This document shows, piece by piece, positions 1 through 10,158 of a DNA stretch of 64,000 nt. The notes under the pieces are model-generated. The model had not been told where the DNA came from and searched no databases. It saw only the letters and a program-made list of their open reading frames with translations. A program made the position numbers and the translations under genes. Location: assembly GCF_003663885.1 (NCBI RefSeq), contig NZ_RCCE01000001.1, positions 310,001 through 374,000 on the forward strand, in the 5' to 3' direction. The number at the start of each line of letters is the position of its first letter. The first letter of the stretch is position 1. The DNA is from Litoreibacter meonggei. Lineage in GTDB: Bacteria > Pseudomonadota > Alphaproteobacteria > Rhodobacterales > Rhodobacteraceae.

Positions 1-12
1 GGTCTTGATCAT
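1..12 (-). CDS. 5' end of a gene running off the left edge
   Basis: Only four codons are visible (Met-Ile-Lys-Thr). The start is supported by a strong Shine-Dalgarno GGAGG (20-24 on the complement) eight bases upstream of the ATG. The gene lies downstream of the phasin gene on the same strand, so it may belong to the same transcription unit. A second phasin or another granule-associated protein is possible, but nothing in four codons identifies it. A 6-bp hairpin (34-39 with 44-49) precedes it without a T-run. Confidence 0.45.
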
Positions 13-138
13 CGAATAGTCCTCCGCTTGGGGTGCGGGGGGTCCCGCAAGGCGTTGCGTCTGCTCTTTGCTAGCGGCATGCGTCCGGACGGTCCTTAAT
101 CTATGTCAAAAACCAAAAGAGGGATTAGACCTCGGCGC

Positions 139-495
139 CTAGTCCGGCATGATCTTGGCCGCAGGCATCTTTGCAACGACAACCTTACCAAGCTCGACCA
201 GTTTGCCCGTCTCGGCAGAGTATTGATCCACCGCTTTTTGCACGAACTCCGCTTGGATATGTTGAACCTCCGTCAAGGATTTGGCGTGCATGATCTGGTG
301 CTGGGTCTTCAAGTCTTCTTTTACACGCTCGGCCACAAAGCTCAGCACTTCTGAGCCAAGGTCGCTCATCGCCTCAAGCCATGCGGTACCCATGGTGGAC
401 GCGGAAGCGAAGCCAGCGCCTTGCATATCGCGGATCGCGGCAAGTGCGGGGTTGTTGGTTGCGGATTTAGACGTCGTTGTAGTTTTGGCAGCCAT
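139..495 (-). CDS. Phasin family protein
   Basis: This 118-residue protein has the phasin pattern. It has an Ala/Thr/Lys-rich N-terminus followed by a long amphipathic helical region (about residues 40-105) without membrane segments or cysteines. Phasins coat polyhydroxyalkanoate granules and set their size and number. An AGGAGA Shine-Dalgarno precedes the ATG. The gene is divergent from the VIT gene, and the gap holds a perfect TTGA-N6-TCAA box whose spacing fits a promoter reading toward the phasin. The family is recognised from overall composition and the central motif (FVAERVKEDLKTQHQ), not from catalytic residues, so a generic phasin-like call is safest. Confidence 0.8.
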   Translation of the reverse strand: MAAKTTTTSKSATNNPALAAIRDMQGAGFASASTMGTAWLEAMSDLGSEVLSFVAERVKEDLKTQHQIMHAKSLTEVQHIQAEFVQKAVDQYSAETGKLVELGKVVVAKMPAAKIMPD

Positions 496-553
496 GGTGG
501 TTTCTCCTGATTGGGTAATATCAGCACTATCTCACAACTATACGCGCCCCTCC

Positions 554-567
554 TTGATACTGGTCAA
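554..567. promoter_or_regulatory. FNR/FixK-type box between phasin and VIT genes
   Basis: The sequence reads TTGATACTGGTCAA, which has perfect TTGA and TCAA half-sites six bases apart. This is the general consensus for FNR/FixK/Dnr regulators. On the minus strand a GATAGT hexamer (526-531) sits where a -10 element would be if the box were centred at -41.5 of the phasin promoter. No convincing -10 is seen on the plus strand for the VIT gene. The half-sites are seen; oxygen-responsive control is inferred. Confidence 0.55.
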
Positions 568-619
568 GGTACGTGTTCCCTCAGCCCGCCATGGTAAGTT
601 TATAGGAGGAAACTTGCCG

Positions 620-1330
620 ATGCAGGACCATGGACACAGCAAGGCGGAGATCGCCAAACGGATTTCAGGCGAGGGACAAGGCTCGCATCTGCGCGACATG
701 ATCTATGGCGGGATTGATGGCGCGGTGACCACCTTTGCCATTGTGGCCGGAGTTCAGGGCGCTGGTCTGTCACCGACAATTATCATCGCCTTGGGCATCG
801 CCAATGTTCTGGCAGACGGGTTCTCCATGGCAGCCGGAAACTATTCTGGAACCAAGGCAGACCTTGACGACCGCAACCGTCTGAGCGCGACCGAGCATCG
901 TCATATCAAGGACTACCCGGAAGGTGAGCGCGAGGAATTGCGCCAGATTCTTGAGCTGAAAGGTCTCAGTGGTACACTGTTGGAAGACGCAACCGATGCT
1001 ATCGCGAGCGACTCAAACAAATGGGTCGATATCATGCTCACTGACGAGTACGGCCTGTCGCCTACGCCCCCTGCGCCGATGGCGGCGGCGATCGCGACAT
1101 TTCTTGCGTTTCTGGTTGCAGGTATCGTGCCACTGCTGCCGTTTTTGTTAGGGCTCTCCGATCCATTTTTGATTGCCACCTGCGCCACCGCGTTGGTGTT
1201 CTTCACTATTGGTACAGGCAAAAGCCGCTGGTCGCTGGCGCCATGGTGGCGGTCGGGGTTGGAAACACTCGCCATTGGCTCGACCGCGGCAGCGATTGCT
1301 TATGTGGTCGGTACGATGTTCCACGCCTAA
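620..1330 (+). CDS. VIT1/CCC1-type membrane transporter
   Basis: This 236-residue protein resembles the VIT1/CCC1 family, whose members move Fe(II) or Mn(II) across membranes. The N-terminal half has the family signature YGGIDGAVTTFAIVAG (about residues 27-42), followed by LADGFSMAAGNY. A charged cytoplasmic stretch comes next (about 75-145, Glu/Asp/His-rich), then three hydrophobic C-terminal segments. The chosen ATG follows AGGAGGA (604-610) by nine bases. An upstream in-frame extension overlaps the phasin gene antisense and was discarded. Iron or manganese as substrate is family knowledge, not read from this sequence. Confidence 0.85.
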   Translation: MQDHGHSKAEIAKRISGEGQGSHLRDMIYGGIDGAVTTFAIVAGVQGAGLSPTIIIALGIANVLADGFSMAAGNYSGTKADLDDRNRLSATEHRHIKDYPEGEREELRQILELKGLSGTLLEDATDAIASDSNKWVDIMLTDEYGLSPTPPAPMAAAIATFLAFLVAGIVPLLPFLLGLSDPFLIATCATALVFFTIGTGKSRWSLAPWWRSGLETLAIGSTAAAIAYVVGTMFHA

Positions 1331-2052
1331 GCTGGTGCAATGTCACCCCAGATGGGAAGATGGTCCGACGCGCGGCGCGCCAGCGGCCCCTCCTCGACGC
1401 CGGCATGACGCAGCTCCAGCCCTTTGCTCAAAGCGATACGGTCCAGCGAAGCAATCTGGCGACGCGCGTGAAAGGACTGGCCCGGTATGTGAACTTCAAA
1501 GCGCCCAGCCAGTGGCTCCATTCCGCGACGGGTCGACCATTCGTTGAAATCCCCGATCAGCACCGTGGGACGGTCATGTTCCACTTGGCGTAGAATAGAC
1601 TCGAATTGTTGCACTCGATGCCGCCGGATCAGGCCAAGATGTGCTGCGATAAGATCCACCTCAAACGGGCCGCCCACGGTCAGACGCACGGCGCCGCGCG
1701 GTTCCAATCCGGGCAGATCAAGATGTGCGACATTGCCCACCGACATCCCCTTGCGCACCAGCACGGCATTGCCATGCCAACCAAGTGCCACATCATTGCG
1801 GGCAACCGGGGCAACTTCAAAATCCGTTTCGCGCGCGATCATGTCACGCGCAATCGCGGCAGGCCGCGCACCAAGCCGCAGGTCGGCTTCTTGTAGGGCC
1901 ACGACATCCGCCTCTAGCCCATTGATCACGTTAAGCACCCGCATGGGATCACGTCGCTGATCAAGGCCACGGGCTTTGCGGATGTTGTAGCTGGCAACGC
2001 GGAGCGCCACGACTGATTTGGAACGGTTCATGGTTGATAGATAGGGACACAA
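1327..2052 (-). CDS. Endonuclease/exonuclease/phosphatase (EEP) family protein
   Basis: The 241-residue protein has the EEP (DNase I-like) metal-dependent phosphoesterase core. Visible catalytic positions are Asn23 (SYNIR), Glu55 (LQEADL), His138 (AAHLGL), Asp168 and Asn170 (IGDFNEW), Asp204 (SLDRI) and Asp230-His231 (SDHLPI). No signal peptide or membrane segment is seen, so it is probably cytoplasmic. The substrate may be nucleic acid, phosphoinositide-like lipid or another phosphodiester and cannot be told. The start is taken as TTG after AAGG; an ATG at 2031 is an alternative. The 3' end overlaps the VIT stop by four bases in convergent orientation. Confidence 0.85.
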   Translation of the reverse strand: MCPYLSTMNRSKSVVALRVASYNIRKARGLDQRRDPMRVLNVINGLEADVVALQEADLRLGARPAAIARDMIARETDFEVAPVARNDVALGWHGNAVLVRKGMSVGNVAHLDLPGLEPRGAVRLTVGGPFEVDLIAAHLGLIRRHRVQQFESILRQVEHDRPTVLIGDFNEWSTRRGMEPLAGRFEVHIPGQSFHARRQIASLDRIALSKGLELRHAGVEEGPLARRASDHLPIWGDIAPA

Positions 2053-2083
2053 GCCCCACCTTTGAAGGAAGGAGGGTCCGAGC

Positions 2084-2740
2084 TTGCCGCTAAACTTGAA
2101 AAACCAAAGCCCCTTGATGCTGACCCTTTGGGGGTTACTGCTGGCCGTGTCCCTAATTGCTTTGCTATTGGGGCGCTATTCCACGGCTTTCGTGGCATTG
2201 GCGACATTCGGGTTGTCTCTTGCCCCCGACCTGCTGGCCTCTAGGTTCAAAATCGCCCTGCCTGTCCCTTTTGTTGTGGCAATAACGATGTTCCTCTTTG
2301 CCACCGTCTTCCTTGGTGAGGCGTTCGACTTTTACGAGCGTTTCTGGTGGTGGGATATCGCCCTCCACGCCAGCTCGGCAGTCGGGTTTGGCCTCACCGG
2401 TTTCCTGTTCGCCTTTATGCTGTTCGAAGGTGACAGGTTCGCAGCCCCCCATTGGGCGCTCGCACTAATCGCATTCTCGATCGCCATGACCACAGGCGCG
2501 CTTTGGGAGGTGTTCGAGTTCGGAATGGATAGCGTGTTCGGATTGAACATGCAGAAAACGGGCCTCGATGACACCATGGGTGACTTGATCGTCGATGCCA
2601 TTGGCGGCGCACTCGGATCTTTGGCCGGATACCTCTATCTGGCAGGATCCGATAGAGGGCTGTTGGCCCAGCCCATCCGCCAGTTTATCGCCCTTAACCA
2701 CAGGCTGTACCTGAAATCACGCGACAAGCTGCGCAAATAG
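2084..2740 (+). CDS. DUF2238-like integral membrane protein
   Basis: This 218-residue protein has about six hydrophobic segments. The centre carries the DUF2238/YjdF-like pattern: a WWWDIALHASSAVGFG motif (about residues 88-103), ALWEVFEFGMD, and an acidic DDTMGDLIVDAIGG near the last segment. No biochemical function is established for the family. Translation starts at a TTG preceded by GAAGGAGGG (2068-2076), a strong Shine-Dalgarno. It starts 31 bases from the EEP gene in divergent orientation, leaving almost no room for two independent promoters. Confidence 0.75.
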   Translation: MPLNLKNQSPLMLTLWGLLLAVSLIALLLGRYSTAFVALATFGLSLAPDLLASRFKIALPVPFVVAITMFLFATVFLGEAFDFYERFWWWDIALHASSAVGFGLTGFLFAFMLFEGDRFAAPHWALALIAFSIAMTTGALWEVFEFGMDSVFGLNMQKTGLDDTMGDLIVDAIGGALGSLAGYLYLAGSDRGLLAQPIRQFIALNHRLYLKSRDKLRK

Positions 2741-2748
2741 ATCGCGTA

Positions 2749-3060
2749 TTAAGACGCCAAGCCAAAGCGTCCCAGCAGGCGGCGCAGATGGTCGCGTTCT
2801 TCGAGCAGGTCCAACGCCAACGCAATCCCCGGCATGTTGATACCAAGGTCACGTTCCAGTCTGCGCGCTTTCCTGGCACGCAAAACGCTGATCTGGCCGA
2901 AGCTATATTCGGCCTCGCCCGTGCCATGCGGCTCTACAACGCCGTGCTCAATCAGTTCTACCACCCAAGCCTTATCCGCATCGCAAAAGCGGCACAGCTC
3001 GTGCAGGGTCAGCTCCTCCATCAGGTGATCTTCATCGGTAGGTGTTTTAGCTTTCTTCAT
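2749..3060 (-). CDS. cbpM: Chaperone modulator CbpM
   Basis: The 103-residue protein is a MerR-like small protein of the CbpM family. The N-terminal LTLHELCRFCDADKAWVVELIEHGVVEP is a winged-helix start, followed by YSFGQISVLRARKARRLERDLG and the dimer helix LALDLLEERDHLRRL. CbpM binds the J-domain of CbpA and inhibits its co-chaperone activity. It lies three bases after the cbpA stop codon on the same strand, the standard cbpA-cbpM arrangement, and the two are almost certainly co-transcribed. Confidence 0.88.
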   Translation of the reverse strand: MKKAKTPTDEDHLMEELTLHELCRFCDADKAWVVELIEHGVVEPHGTGEAEYSFGQISVLRARKARRLERDLGINMPGIALALDLLEERDHLRRLLGRFGLAS

Positions 3061-3063
3061 GGT

Positions 3064-4014
3064 CTAGGTCTCCATGTTCTTGCGCGGGTCAAAACTCATT
3101 TCTTTTGCCATTTGCTCATAGAGCGTCCGTCCCGCGTCGGTTGTGGCAGGCGGATTAACAATCTTCAGAACCGCATAAAGATCGCCAGCCGACTTGCCCG
3201 GCAGCCCTCGCCCTTTGAGGCGCAGTTTTTGGCCGGCGCGGGCGTTCTTGGGAATGGTGATCCCCACTTCGCCGCCCGGAGTTGGCATCACGACTTTGCC
3301 ACCCAACGCGGCCTCCCACGGGGCCACCGGCAGATCGACATAGATATCGCGCCCGTCGATGCGGTAGGTCGGATGCGGAGCGAATGCGACTTCAAGGAAC
3401 AAATCGCCCGCAGGCCCGCCGCCCATTCCCGGGGAACCCTTGCCCTTCAAGCGGATATGCTGGCCCTCGCGAACACCCTTGGGGATTTTAACAGAAACGC
3501 TGCGATCTTTCAGCACCAGCCGCCCTGCGTCGTCCATTTCCGGCACCCGCATCGTCAAGACGCGGCTTGCACCATTGAACGCGTCGCCAATATCTAGGGT
3601 CACGCGGGCGTGCTGATCGCGACCCGCAGCCTGCATACGCGATGACTGCCCTTCGGCCCGCGATCCGGACCGGAACAGGTTCTCAAAGAAATCACTAAAG
3701 GCTGCATCATCTGGACCACCAGCACCCTGCGGTGGGTCAGAGAACTGGTGGCTTTGCTCCCAATTCGGAGGCGGTCGGAAGCCCTGCCCGCCCCTTTGCG
3801 GCTCTGCTCCAAGTTCGTCATAGGCGGCCCGTTTCTCCGCGTCGCCCAAGACGGCAAAGGCCTCGCCTGCCTCTTTGAACCTGGCGTCCGCGCCACCATC
3901 AGAGTTCACATCCGGGTGGTATTTTCGCGCTAGTTTACGGTAGGCTTTCTTAATCTCGTCTTGCGTCGCGGTTCGATCTACGCCCAGCGTTTTGTAGTAG
4001 TCTTTGTAGTCCAT
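3064..4014 (-). CDS. cbpA: Curved DNA-binding protein / DnaJ-class co-chaperone CbpA
   Basis: The 316-residue protein has an N-terminal J-domain (about residues 3-70) with the invariant HPD at 33-35. A Gly/Phe/Pro-rich linker follows, then two C-terminal beta-sandwich substrate-binding domains (about 135-300). The zinc-finger of true DnaJ is absent, which matches CbpA, a stress co-chaperone of DnaK that also binds curved DNA in E. coli. cbpM follows directly. The promoter region is shared with the universal stress gene. It holds an FNR-type box, and a TATCTT hexamer (4055-4060, complement) lies at -10 spacing for this strand too. Confidence 0.9.
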   Translation of the reverse strand: MDYKDYYKTLGVDRTATQDEIKKAYRKLARKYHPDVNSDGGADARFKEAGEAFAVLGDAEKRAAYDELGAEPQRGGQGFRPPPNWEQSHQFSDPPQGAGGPDDAAFSDFFENLFRSGSRAEGQSSRMQAAGRDQHARVTLDIGDAFNGASRVLTMRVPEMDDAGRLVLKDRSVSVKIPKGVREGQHIRLKGKGSPGMGGGPAGDLFLEVAFAPHPTYRIDGRDIYVDLPVAPWEAALGGKVVMPTPGGEVGITIPKNARAGQKLRLKGRGLPGKSAGDLYAVLKIVNPPATTDAGRTLYEQMAKEMSFDPRKNMET

Positions 4015-4082
4015 GATTGCAGGATACTCCGGCTGAATAGTCCTTTTGCATGCAAAGATACCATGAATTTACCGTGTATGTA

Positions 4083-4096
4083 TTGAGGTACCTCAA
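4083..4096. promoter_or_regulatory. FNR/FixK-type box at -41.5, between cbpA and the universal stress gene
   Basis: TTGAGGTACCTCAA is a perfect 14-bp palindrome with TTGA-N6-TCAA half-sites. The centre is 4089.5. With TATAAT at 4119-4124 the predicted transcription start is about 4131, which puts the box at -41.5, the class II activation position of FNR/CRP regulators. Toward cbpA, TATCTT at 4055-4060 gives the same spacing. The palindrome and spacing are seen; binding by an FnrL/FixK/Dnr protein is inferred. Confidence 0.65.
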
Positions 4097-4118
4097 GCCA
4101 CATTCTCGAAGCATTTGT

Positions 4119-4124
4119 TATAAT
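4119..4124 (+). promoter_or_regulatory. Perfect -10 hexamer (TATAAT) of the universal stress gene
   Basis: TATAAT stands 28 bases before the ATG at 4152. No good -35 element is seen; the FNR-type palindrome occupies that place, as expected for an activator-dependent class II promoter. Confidence 0.55.
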
Positions 4125-4151
4125 CGTCAAAACAGTGATGAGGTTCATGAC

Positions 4152-5006
4152 ATGAAAAACGCAACTATTCTGACTGTCATCGGTGCAAATTGCCCAAATG
4201 ACGCGCTTTCACCCGTCGCCGAAGTGGCCCGTAAGCTAGATATTCATCTGGCATATCTGGCCGTGGGTGCCATACCCCAATTCCCCAACTACGGCGTCGG
4301 CATGCTGCCATATGGTGCCCCCGTAGTGCCTGATACGTGGCAACAATCGGTTCAGGAAACAAATACCAACCTGAAGGCCAAGCTAGACGAGATCGAGGAC
4401 ATGCTGGCCAAGGAAGGATTGTCAGGCGACGTAACGTCCGCTTATGCCGAACCTACGGGCTTGGCCGACCTAGTAGCGTGGCGCGCCAAGATATGCGACT
4501 TATCTTTCATCTGCAACGGCTTGCGGGACGATCCTCACACGTTCAAGAATGTCCTTCACGGACTATTGTTTAACGCCGCAGCCCCGGTTGTCATCAATGA
4601 TGTGGCAGGCACAAAAGCACTGTCCGCGAAGAATGTCTTGGTTGCTTGGAATACCAGCCTGCCCGCTGCGCGTGCGGTCAAACAGGCGCTACCATTGTTG
4701 AAACGATCTAAAGCCATCACCGTCGCCTGTTTTGACCCCGTTATGAGCAAGATGGCCGACGGTGAAAACCCGGGCTCGGATGTTGGCAAATGGCTGACCC
4801 GTCACGGTTGCAACGTCACAGTTGAGCAGCAACCAAGCGGCGGCAAGGAAATCGCGACCTGCATTTTGCAGCGTGCCGAGGAGATCGGCGCAGACTTGGT
4901 GGTGGCTGGTGCCTACGGTCGGTCGAGATTGCGTGAAGACCTGTTTGGCGGCACAACGGCCAGCCTGTCAGAGCAAGCCGACATGCCCGTTTTCATGGCG
5001 CATTAA
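4152..5006 (+). CDS. Universal stress protein with two Usp domains
   Basis: The 284-residue protein is a tandem Usp. The first half is a degenerate domain. The second half (about residues 155-284) ends with the ATP-binding pattern G-x2-G-x9-G-(S/T) in VVAGAYGRSRLREDLFGGTT. Such proteins are induced in stationary phase, anoxia or other stress. An upstream in-frame extension of 34 codons has no homology-like content and crosses the predicted transcription start, so ATG 4152 was chosen. A perfect FNR-type box and TATAAT lie upstream. A strong terminator follows the stop. Confidence 0.88.
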   Translation: MKNATILTVIGANCPNDALSPVAEVARKLDIHLAYLAVGAIPQFPNYGVGMLPYGAPVVPDTWQQSVQETNTNLKAKLDEIEDMLAKEGLSGDVTSAYAEPTGLADLVAWRAKICDLSFICNGLRDDPHTFKNVLHGLLFNAAAPVVINDVAGTKALSAKNVLVAWNTSLPAARAVKQALPLLKRSKAITVACFDPVMSKMADGENPGSDVGKWLTRHGCNVTVEQQPSGGKEIATCILQRAEEIGADLVVAGAYGRSRLREDLFGGTTASLSEQADMPVFMAH

Positions 5007-5033
5007 GCATCTATACAGCGTAGCCGTAAGTGT

Positions 5034-5064
5034 CCCCGCGCAGCAAAACGCCGCGCGGGGTTTT
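5034..5064 (+). terminator. Rho-independent terminator after the universal stress gene
   Basis: A perfect 8-bp GC stem (CCCCGCGC at 5034-5041 with GCGCGGGG at 5053-5060) encloses an 11-base loop and is followed by TTTTC. It lies between convergent genes, immediately beyond the end of katG. Confidence 0.85.
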
Positions 5065-5067
5065 CTG

Positions 5068-7347
<2,280 letters not shown>

Positions 7348-7365
7348 TTATAAGCTCAAAATGCC

Positions 7366-7401
7366 ATAGTTAAAATTTGTATTTTCTAATCACATCTATA
7401 G
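7366..7401. promoter_or_regulatory. Candidate OxyR-binding region between katG and oxyR
   Basis: ATAG (7366-7369) and CTATAG (7396-7401) recur in a very AT-rich stretch just before the oxyR start, on the helical-repeat spacing expected for OxyR, which contacts spaced ATAG-like elements. The 168-bp divergent gap has no other obvious operator. The repeats are seen; OxyR binding is inferred from gene order and family knowledge. Confidence 0.4.
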
Positions 7402-7410
7402 TTTCTAATT

Positions 7411-8307
7411 ATGAATCAGATTACCCTAAAACACCTCCGGTACTTCGAAGCGCTTGCCCAGCACGGCCATTTTGGCCGGGCAGCGGATGTGTGCTCGATT
7501 TCACAACCAGCCTTATCGGTGCAAATGAAGGAGTTGGAGCGCATTCTGGGTGCCCCCTTGGTCGAACGTGGTGCACGCAAGATACGCCTGACCCGTCTGG
7601 GCGAGGACTTCGCCGCCCGCGCGCGCGAGGTTTTACGGTCCGTAGACGAGTTAACCGACCTTGCCCGCGCATCTCAAGACGATCTGTCCGGCCCGTTTCG
7701 CATTGGCATCATTCCGACCATAGCACCGTATTTGCTCCCCGCCTTTGTCAAAAGCCTGTCGCAAAACCACCCTGACCTTGATCCACATCCTCGCGAAGCA
7801 GTGACGCAAACGCTGATCGACGACCTGCTGGATGGGCGTCTTGATGCAGCCATCGTGGCGCTGCCCGTCTCGGAACCATCGCTGACCGAAGTGGCATTAT
7901 TCGACGAGGATTTCGTCCTCGTCCGCCCGCTGGAAGATGCCAAAAAACCAGTCCCAAGCTCTGACATGCTGCGCGAAATGCGACTGTTGCTCTTGGAAGA
8001 AGGCCATTGCTTCCGCGATCAGGCGATATCCTATTGCAACCTGTCGTCGTCCCTGCCCCGCGACCTGATGGAAGCCAGCTCGCTTTCGACATTGGTGCAG
8101 ATGGTGGGGGCCGGGATTGGCGTTACACTGATCCCTGAAATGGCGGTCATGATTGAGACGCGCTCCGCCGCGGTTTCGGTTGCGCGTTTGCCCAAACCGC
8201 AACCGTCGCGCACAGTCGGGATGGTGTGGCGCAACACCAACCCGTTGGCCACGCATCTAACCGGCATCGCAGGATTGTTCCGTGAAATTGGCATTGGCAA
8301 GGCTTAG
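7411..8307 (+). CDS. oxyR: Hydrogen-peroxide sensor OxyR (LysR family)
   Basis: The 298-residue LysR-type regulator has an N-terminal helix-turn-helix (about residues 3-62, HFGRAADVCSISQPALSVQM) and a periplasmic-binding-like effector domain. The redox motif EEGHCFRDQAISYC places Cys200 and Cys209 exactly as Cys199 and Cys208 of E. coli OxyR, so peroxide-driven disulfide sensing is well supported. It is divergent from katG, its expected target. Its stop codon overlaps that of the convergent dioxygenase gene. Confidence 0.95.
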   Translation: MNQITLKHLRYFEALAQHGHFGRAADVCSISQPALSVQMKELERILGAPLVERGARKIRLTRLGEDFAARAREVLRSVDELTDLARASQDDLSGPFRIGIIPTIAPYLLPAFVKSLSQNHPDLDPHPREAVTQTLIDDLLDGRLDAAIVALPVSEPSLTEVALFDEDFVLVRPLEDAKKPVPSSDMLREMRLLLLEEGHCFRDQAISYCNLSSSLPRDLMEASSLSTLVQMVGAGIGVTLIPEMAVMIETRSAAVSVARLPKPQPSRTVGMVWRNTNPLATHLTGIAGLFREIGIGKA

Positions 8308-9467
8308 GCGTGCCGACGCGCACCATGTGCATCCAACGCCGTCATGAACTGTTCCGGCGTCATGCTCTCAGCCAACGCCCGCTCAAATAGAGCCGCCTGC
8401 GTTTCTGGTGCAAGCCCACCGACTGGTGGATCGGTATCAAGGTTGGTGGGAAAGGAATACCCCTCCGCGCTGGCTGCTATGGCCGCACGTTTGCGCGCCT
8501 CATCCAATCTTCCGTCCGCCATCAACCGCTGCACCACAGGGTAAAGCTTGCGGCACATTCCGTCCCGGTCGATGACTTCCATGGCACGGCCAAAAGGCGA
8601 AGATATCTGCAACAGGTTCGCCATGCGGTGGATATCAGCGCTCCGGTTCTCGCCTGCGCCATGGAACAACGCGGGGTTAAAAAATAGGGCATCCCCCTTC
8701 GCCAGCGGCAGTTGGATGTAATTCGCCTCAAAATACTCCGCAAACTCTGGGTGGCGATAGGCCAGATAGCCCGGACGGAACAGCTGCGAAAACGGCAACA
8801 ACTTCGTCGGCCCGCTTTCCAGTGGCATGTCGCAATGGGCAATCGCCCCCTGCAAGGTCATCGCCGCCGAGAGGTCATGAATATGGGCCGGAAAGCGTTT
8901 GGCGACCTCTTCGGTTTGAAATCCAAGATGATAGTCGCGATGCGCTGTCTGCGCCTTCCCGCCGGGTCGCACAAGATTCACCTGCGCAGTCATCTGATAC
9001 CCGGCGCCCAGCCACGCCTCGCATACCGCAGCAATCGCGTCATTTCCAAAATAAAGCGCAAAGGTCTCCGGCGACGTTTCACATAGTTTTTGAAGAGAGT
9101 TCCAAATCCGATCATTCGCACCGGCAGTGGCAAAGTGATCTGCACCACCTGCGCGTCCGCGTTCCTGTTCAATGATCGTTTCATAGGCTTTGGTGGCAGC
9201 GTCGATAGGGGTTGTGACACTATAAGCCCCGCGCAACACCAGCGCCCCGGCACTTTGCCCCAACACATGCGCCCATTCCCCCATCAGCGCCTGCCGCCGT
9301 GCCGGGTCCGCCAAGGACGGGCGTAGGGTTTGCATGTCGTATATTGGCACGTTCAGGCTAATATCTGCCGCCAAAGGCACGTCCATCGGCTTGAGCTTTC
9401 GGGTCGTAATCTCTGCAAACGTCGCAAGATCGCAATCCCCTGCTTCGAAATAAGCGCGGTCTTTCAT
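8304..9467 (-). CDS. Phytanoyl-CoA dioxygenase (PhyH) family protein
   Basis: The 387-residue protein matches the PhyH family of Fe(II)/2-oxoglutarate dioxygenases. The iron ligands can be read as His-x-Asp in AHRDYHLGF and a distal His in FFNPALFHGAGENRS, with the following Arg fitting the 2-oxoglutarate-binding role. The ATG at 9467 follows AAGGGGAT; the upstream in-frame extension has no support. It lies downstream of a TetR gene on the same strand, 123 bases away, and may be part of the same regulated unit. The substrate is unknown. Confidence 0.82.
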   Translation of the reverse strand: MKDRAYFEAGDCDLATFAEITTRKLKPMDVPLAADISLNVPIYDMQTLRPSLADPARRQALMGEWAHVLGQSAGALVLRGAYSVTTPIDAATKAYETIIEQERGRAGGADHFATAGANDRIWNSLQKLCETSPETFALYFGNDAIAAVCEAWLGAGYQMTAQVNLVRPGGKAQTAHRDYHLGFQTEEVAKRFPAHIHDLSAAMTLQGAIAHCDMPLESGPTKLLPFSQLFRPGYLAYRHPEFAEYFEANYIQLPLAKGDALFFNPALFHGAGENRSADIHRMANLLQISSPFGRAMEVIDRDGMCRKLYPVVQRLMADGRLDEARKRAAIAASAEGYSFPTNLDTDPPVGGLAPETQAALFERALAESMTPEQFMTALDAHGARRHA

Positions 9468-9590
9468 TCTATCCCCTTCGAACGTATCTCCGAGGCCTGT
9501 CCCCGCGCGTTCAAAGTTAAATGCCGGACGTTGAATGTCGAGTGGTTTTCGCAATGCTGGCCTATGAGCGTGAGTGCGATATCAAGGCCC

Positions 9591-10145
9591 CTAGGCGGCC
9601 AACAACATGCCAGCGATGGACTTGGCCTCCTTCGCGGAGGCCGCCGTATGAGACATCGCCGCAACGACGATTGCCCCTTCTTTCAGGATAAGCAATTGTC
9701 GCGCCAAATTCCGGGCGTCGGGTAGCTGCGCCTGTAGGACCAGCTCTTCGAGGTGATCGGCAAGCAAAAGCTTATGGGCATATGCTTGAGCGTTGATGGC
9801 ATGATCACGGTCTTGAAATTCTGCACTTGCCTTGATGAACATGCATCCCTGAAAATTGTCTTCGAGGAACCATTCCTCCAAGGCATCGAACATCGACAGC
9901 AATTGCCCTTTAGGCGTGTCCGCCAGCTCTTCCATGCGCCGATATAGCCAGTTCCGAAAGTTTTCGTCCCTTAGACGCAACACCGCGAGGATAAGCTCCT
10001 CCTTGGTCCGGAAGTGTTTGTAGATCGAGGTTTTCGAGACTCCGGTTTCCTTGGCGACCAAATCCATTCCAGTGGCGTGAAATCCGTTTCGATAGAACAG
10101 CAGCAATGATTTTCGAATCAACTCTGCGCGTTTACTCTGGCTCAT
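9591..10145 (-). CDS. TetR/AcrR family transcriptional regulator
   Basis: The 184-residue protein has a TetR N-terminal DNA-binding domain (about residues 8-55), with the recognition helix in KETGVSKTSIYKHFRTKEEL. A helical ligand-binding and dimerisation domain follows. It is transcribed divergently from the leader ORF, DUF1348, PNPOx and hydrolase genes. The 203-bp gap contains several copies of a TTAAC-N6-GTTAA-like palindrome, one beside each gene start. Repression of both sides, relieved by an unknown (perhaps electrophilic or ester) ligand, is inferred. Confidence 0.9.
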   Translation of the reverse strand: MSQSKRAELIRKSLLLFYRNGFHATGMDLVAKETGVSKTSIYKHFRTKEELILAVLRLRDENFRNWLYRRMEELADTPKGQLLSMFDALEEWFLEDNFQGCMFIKASAEFQDRDHAINAQAYAHKLLLADHLEELVLQAQLPDARNLARQLLILKEGAIVVAAMSHTAASAKEAKSIAGMLLAA

Positions 10146-10158
10146 ATCGCCCTCTACA

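Noticed and set aside
2788-3597. A long frame antisense to cbpM-cbpA
   Set aside because: It runs across two clearly coding genes and has no recognisable content.
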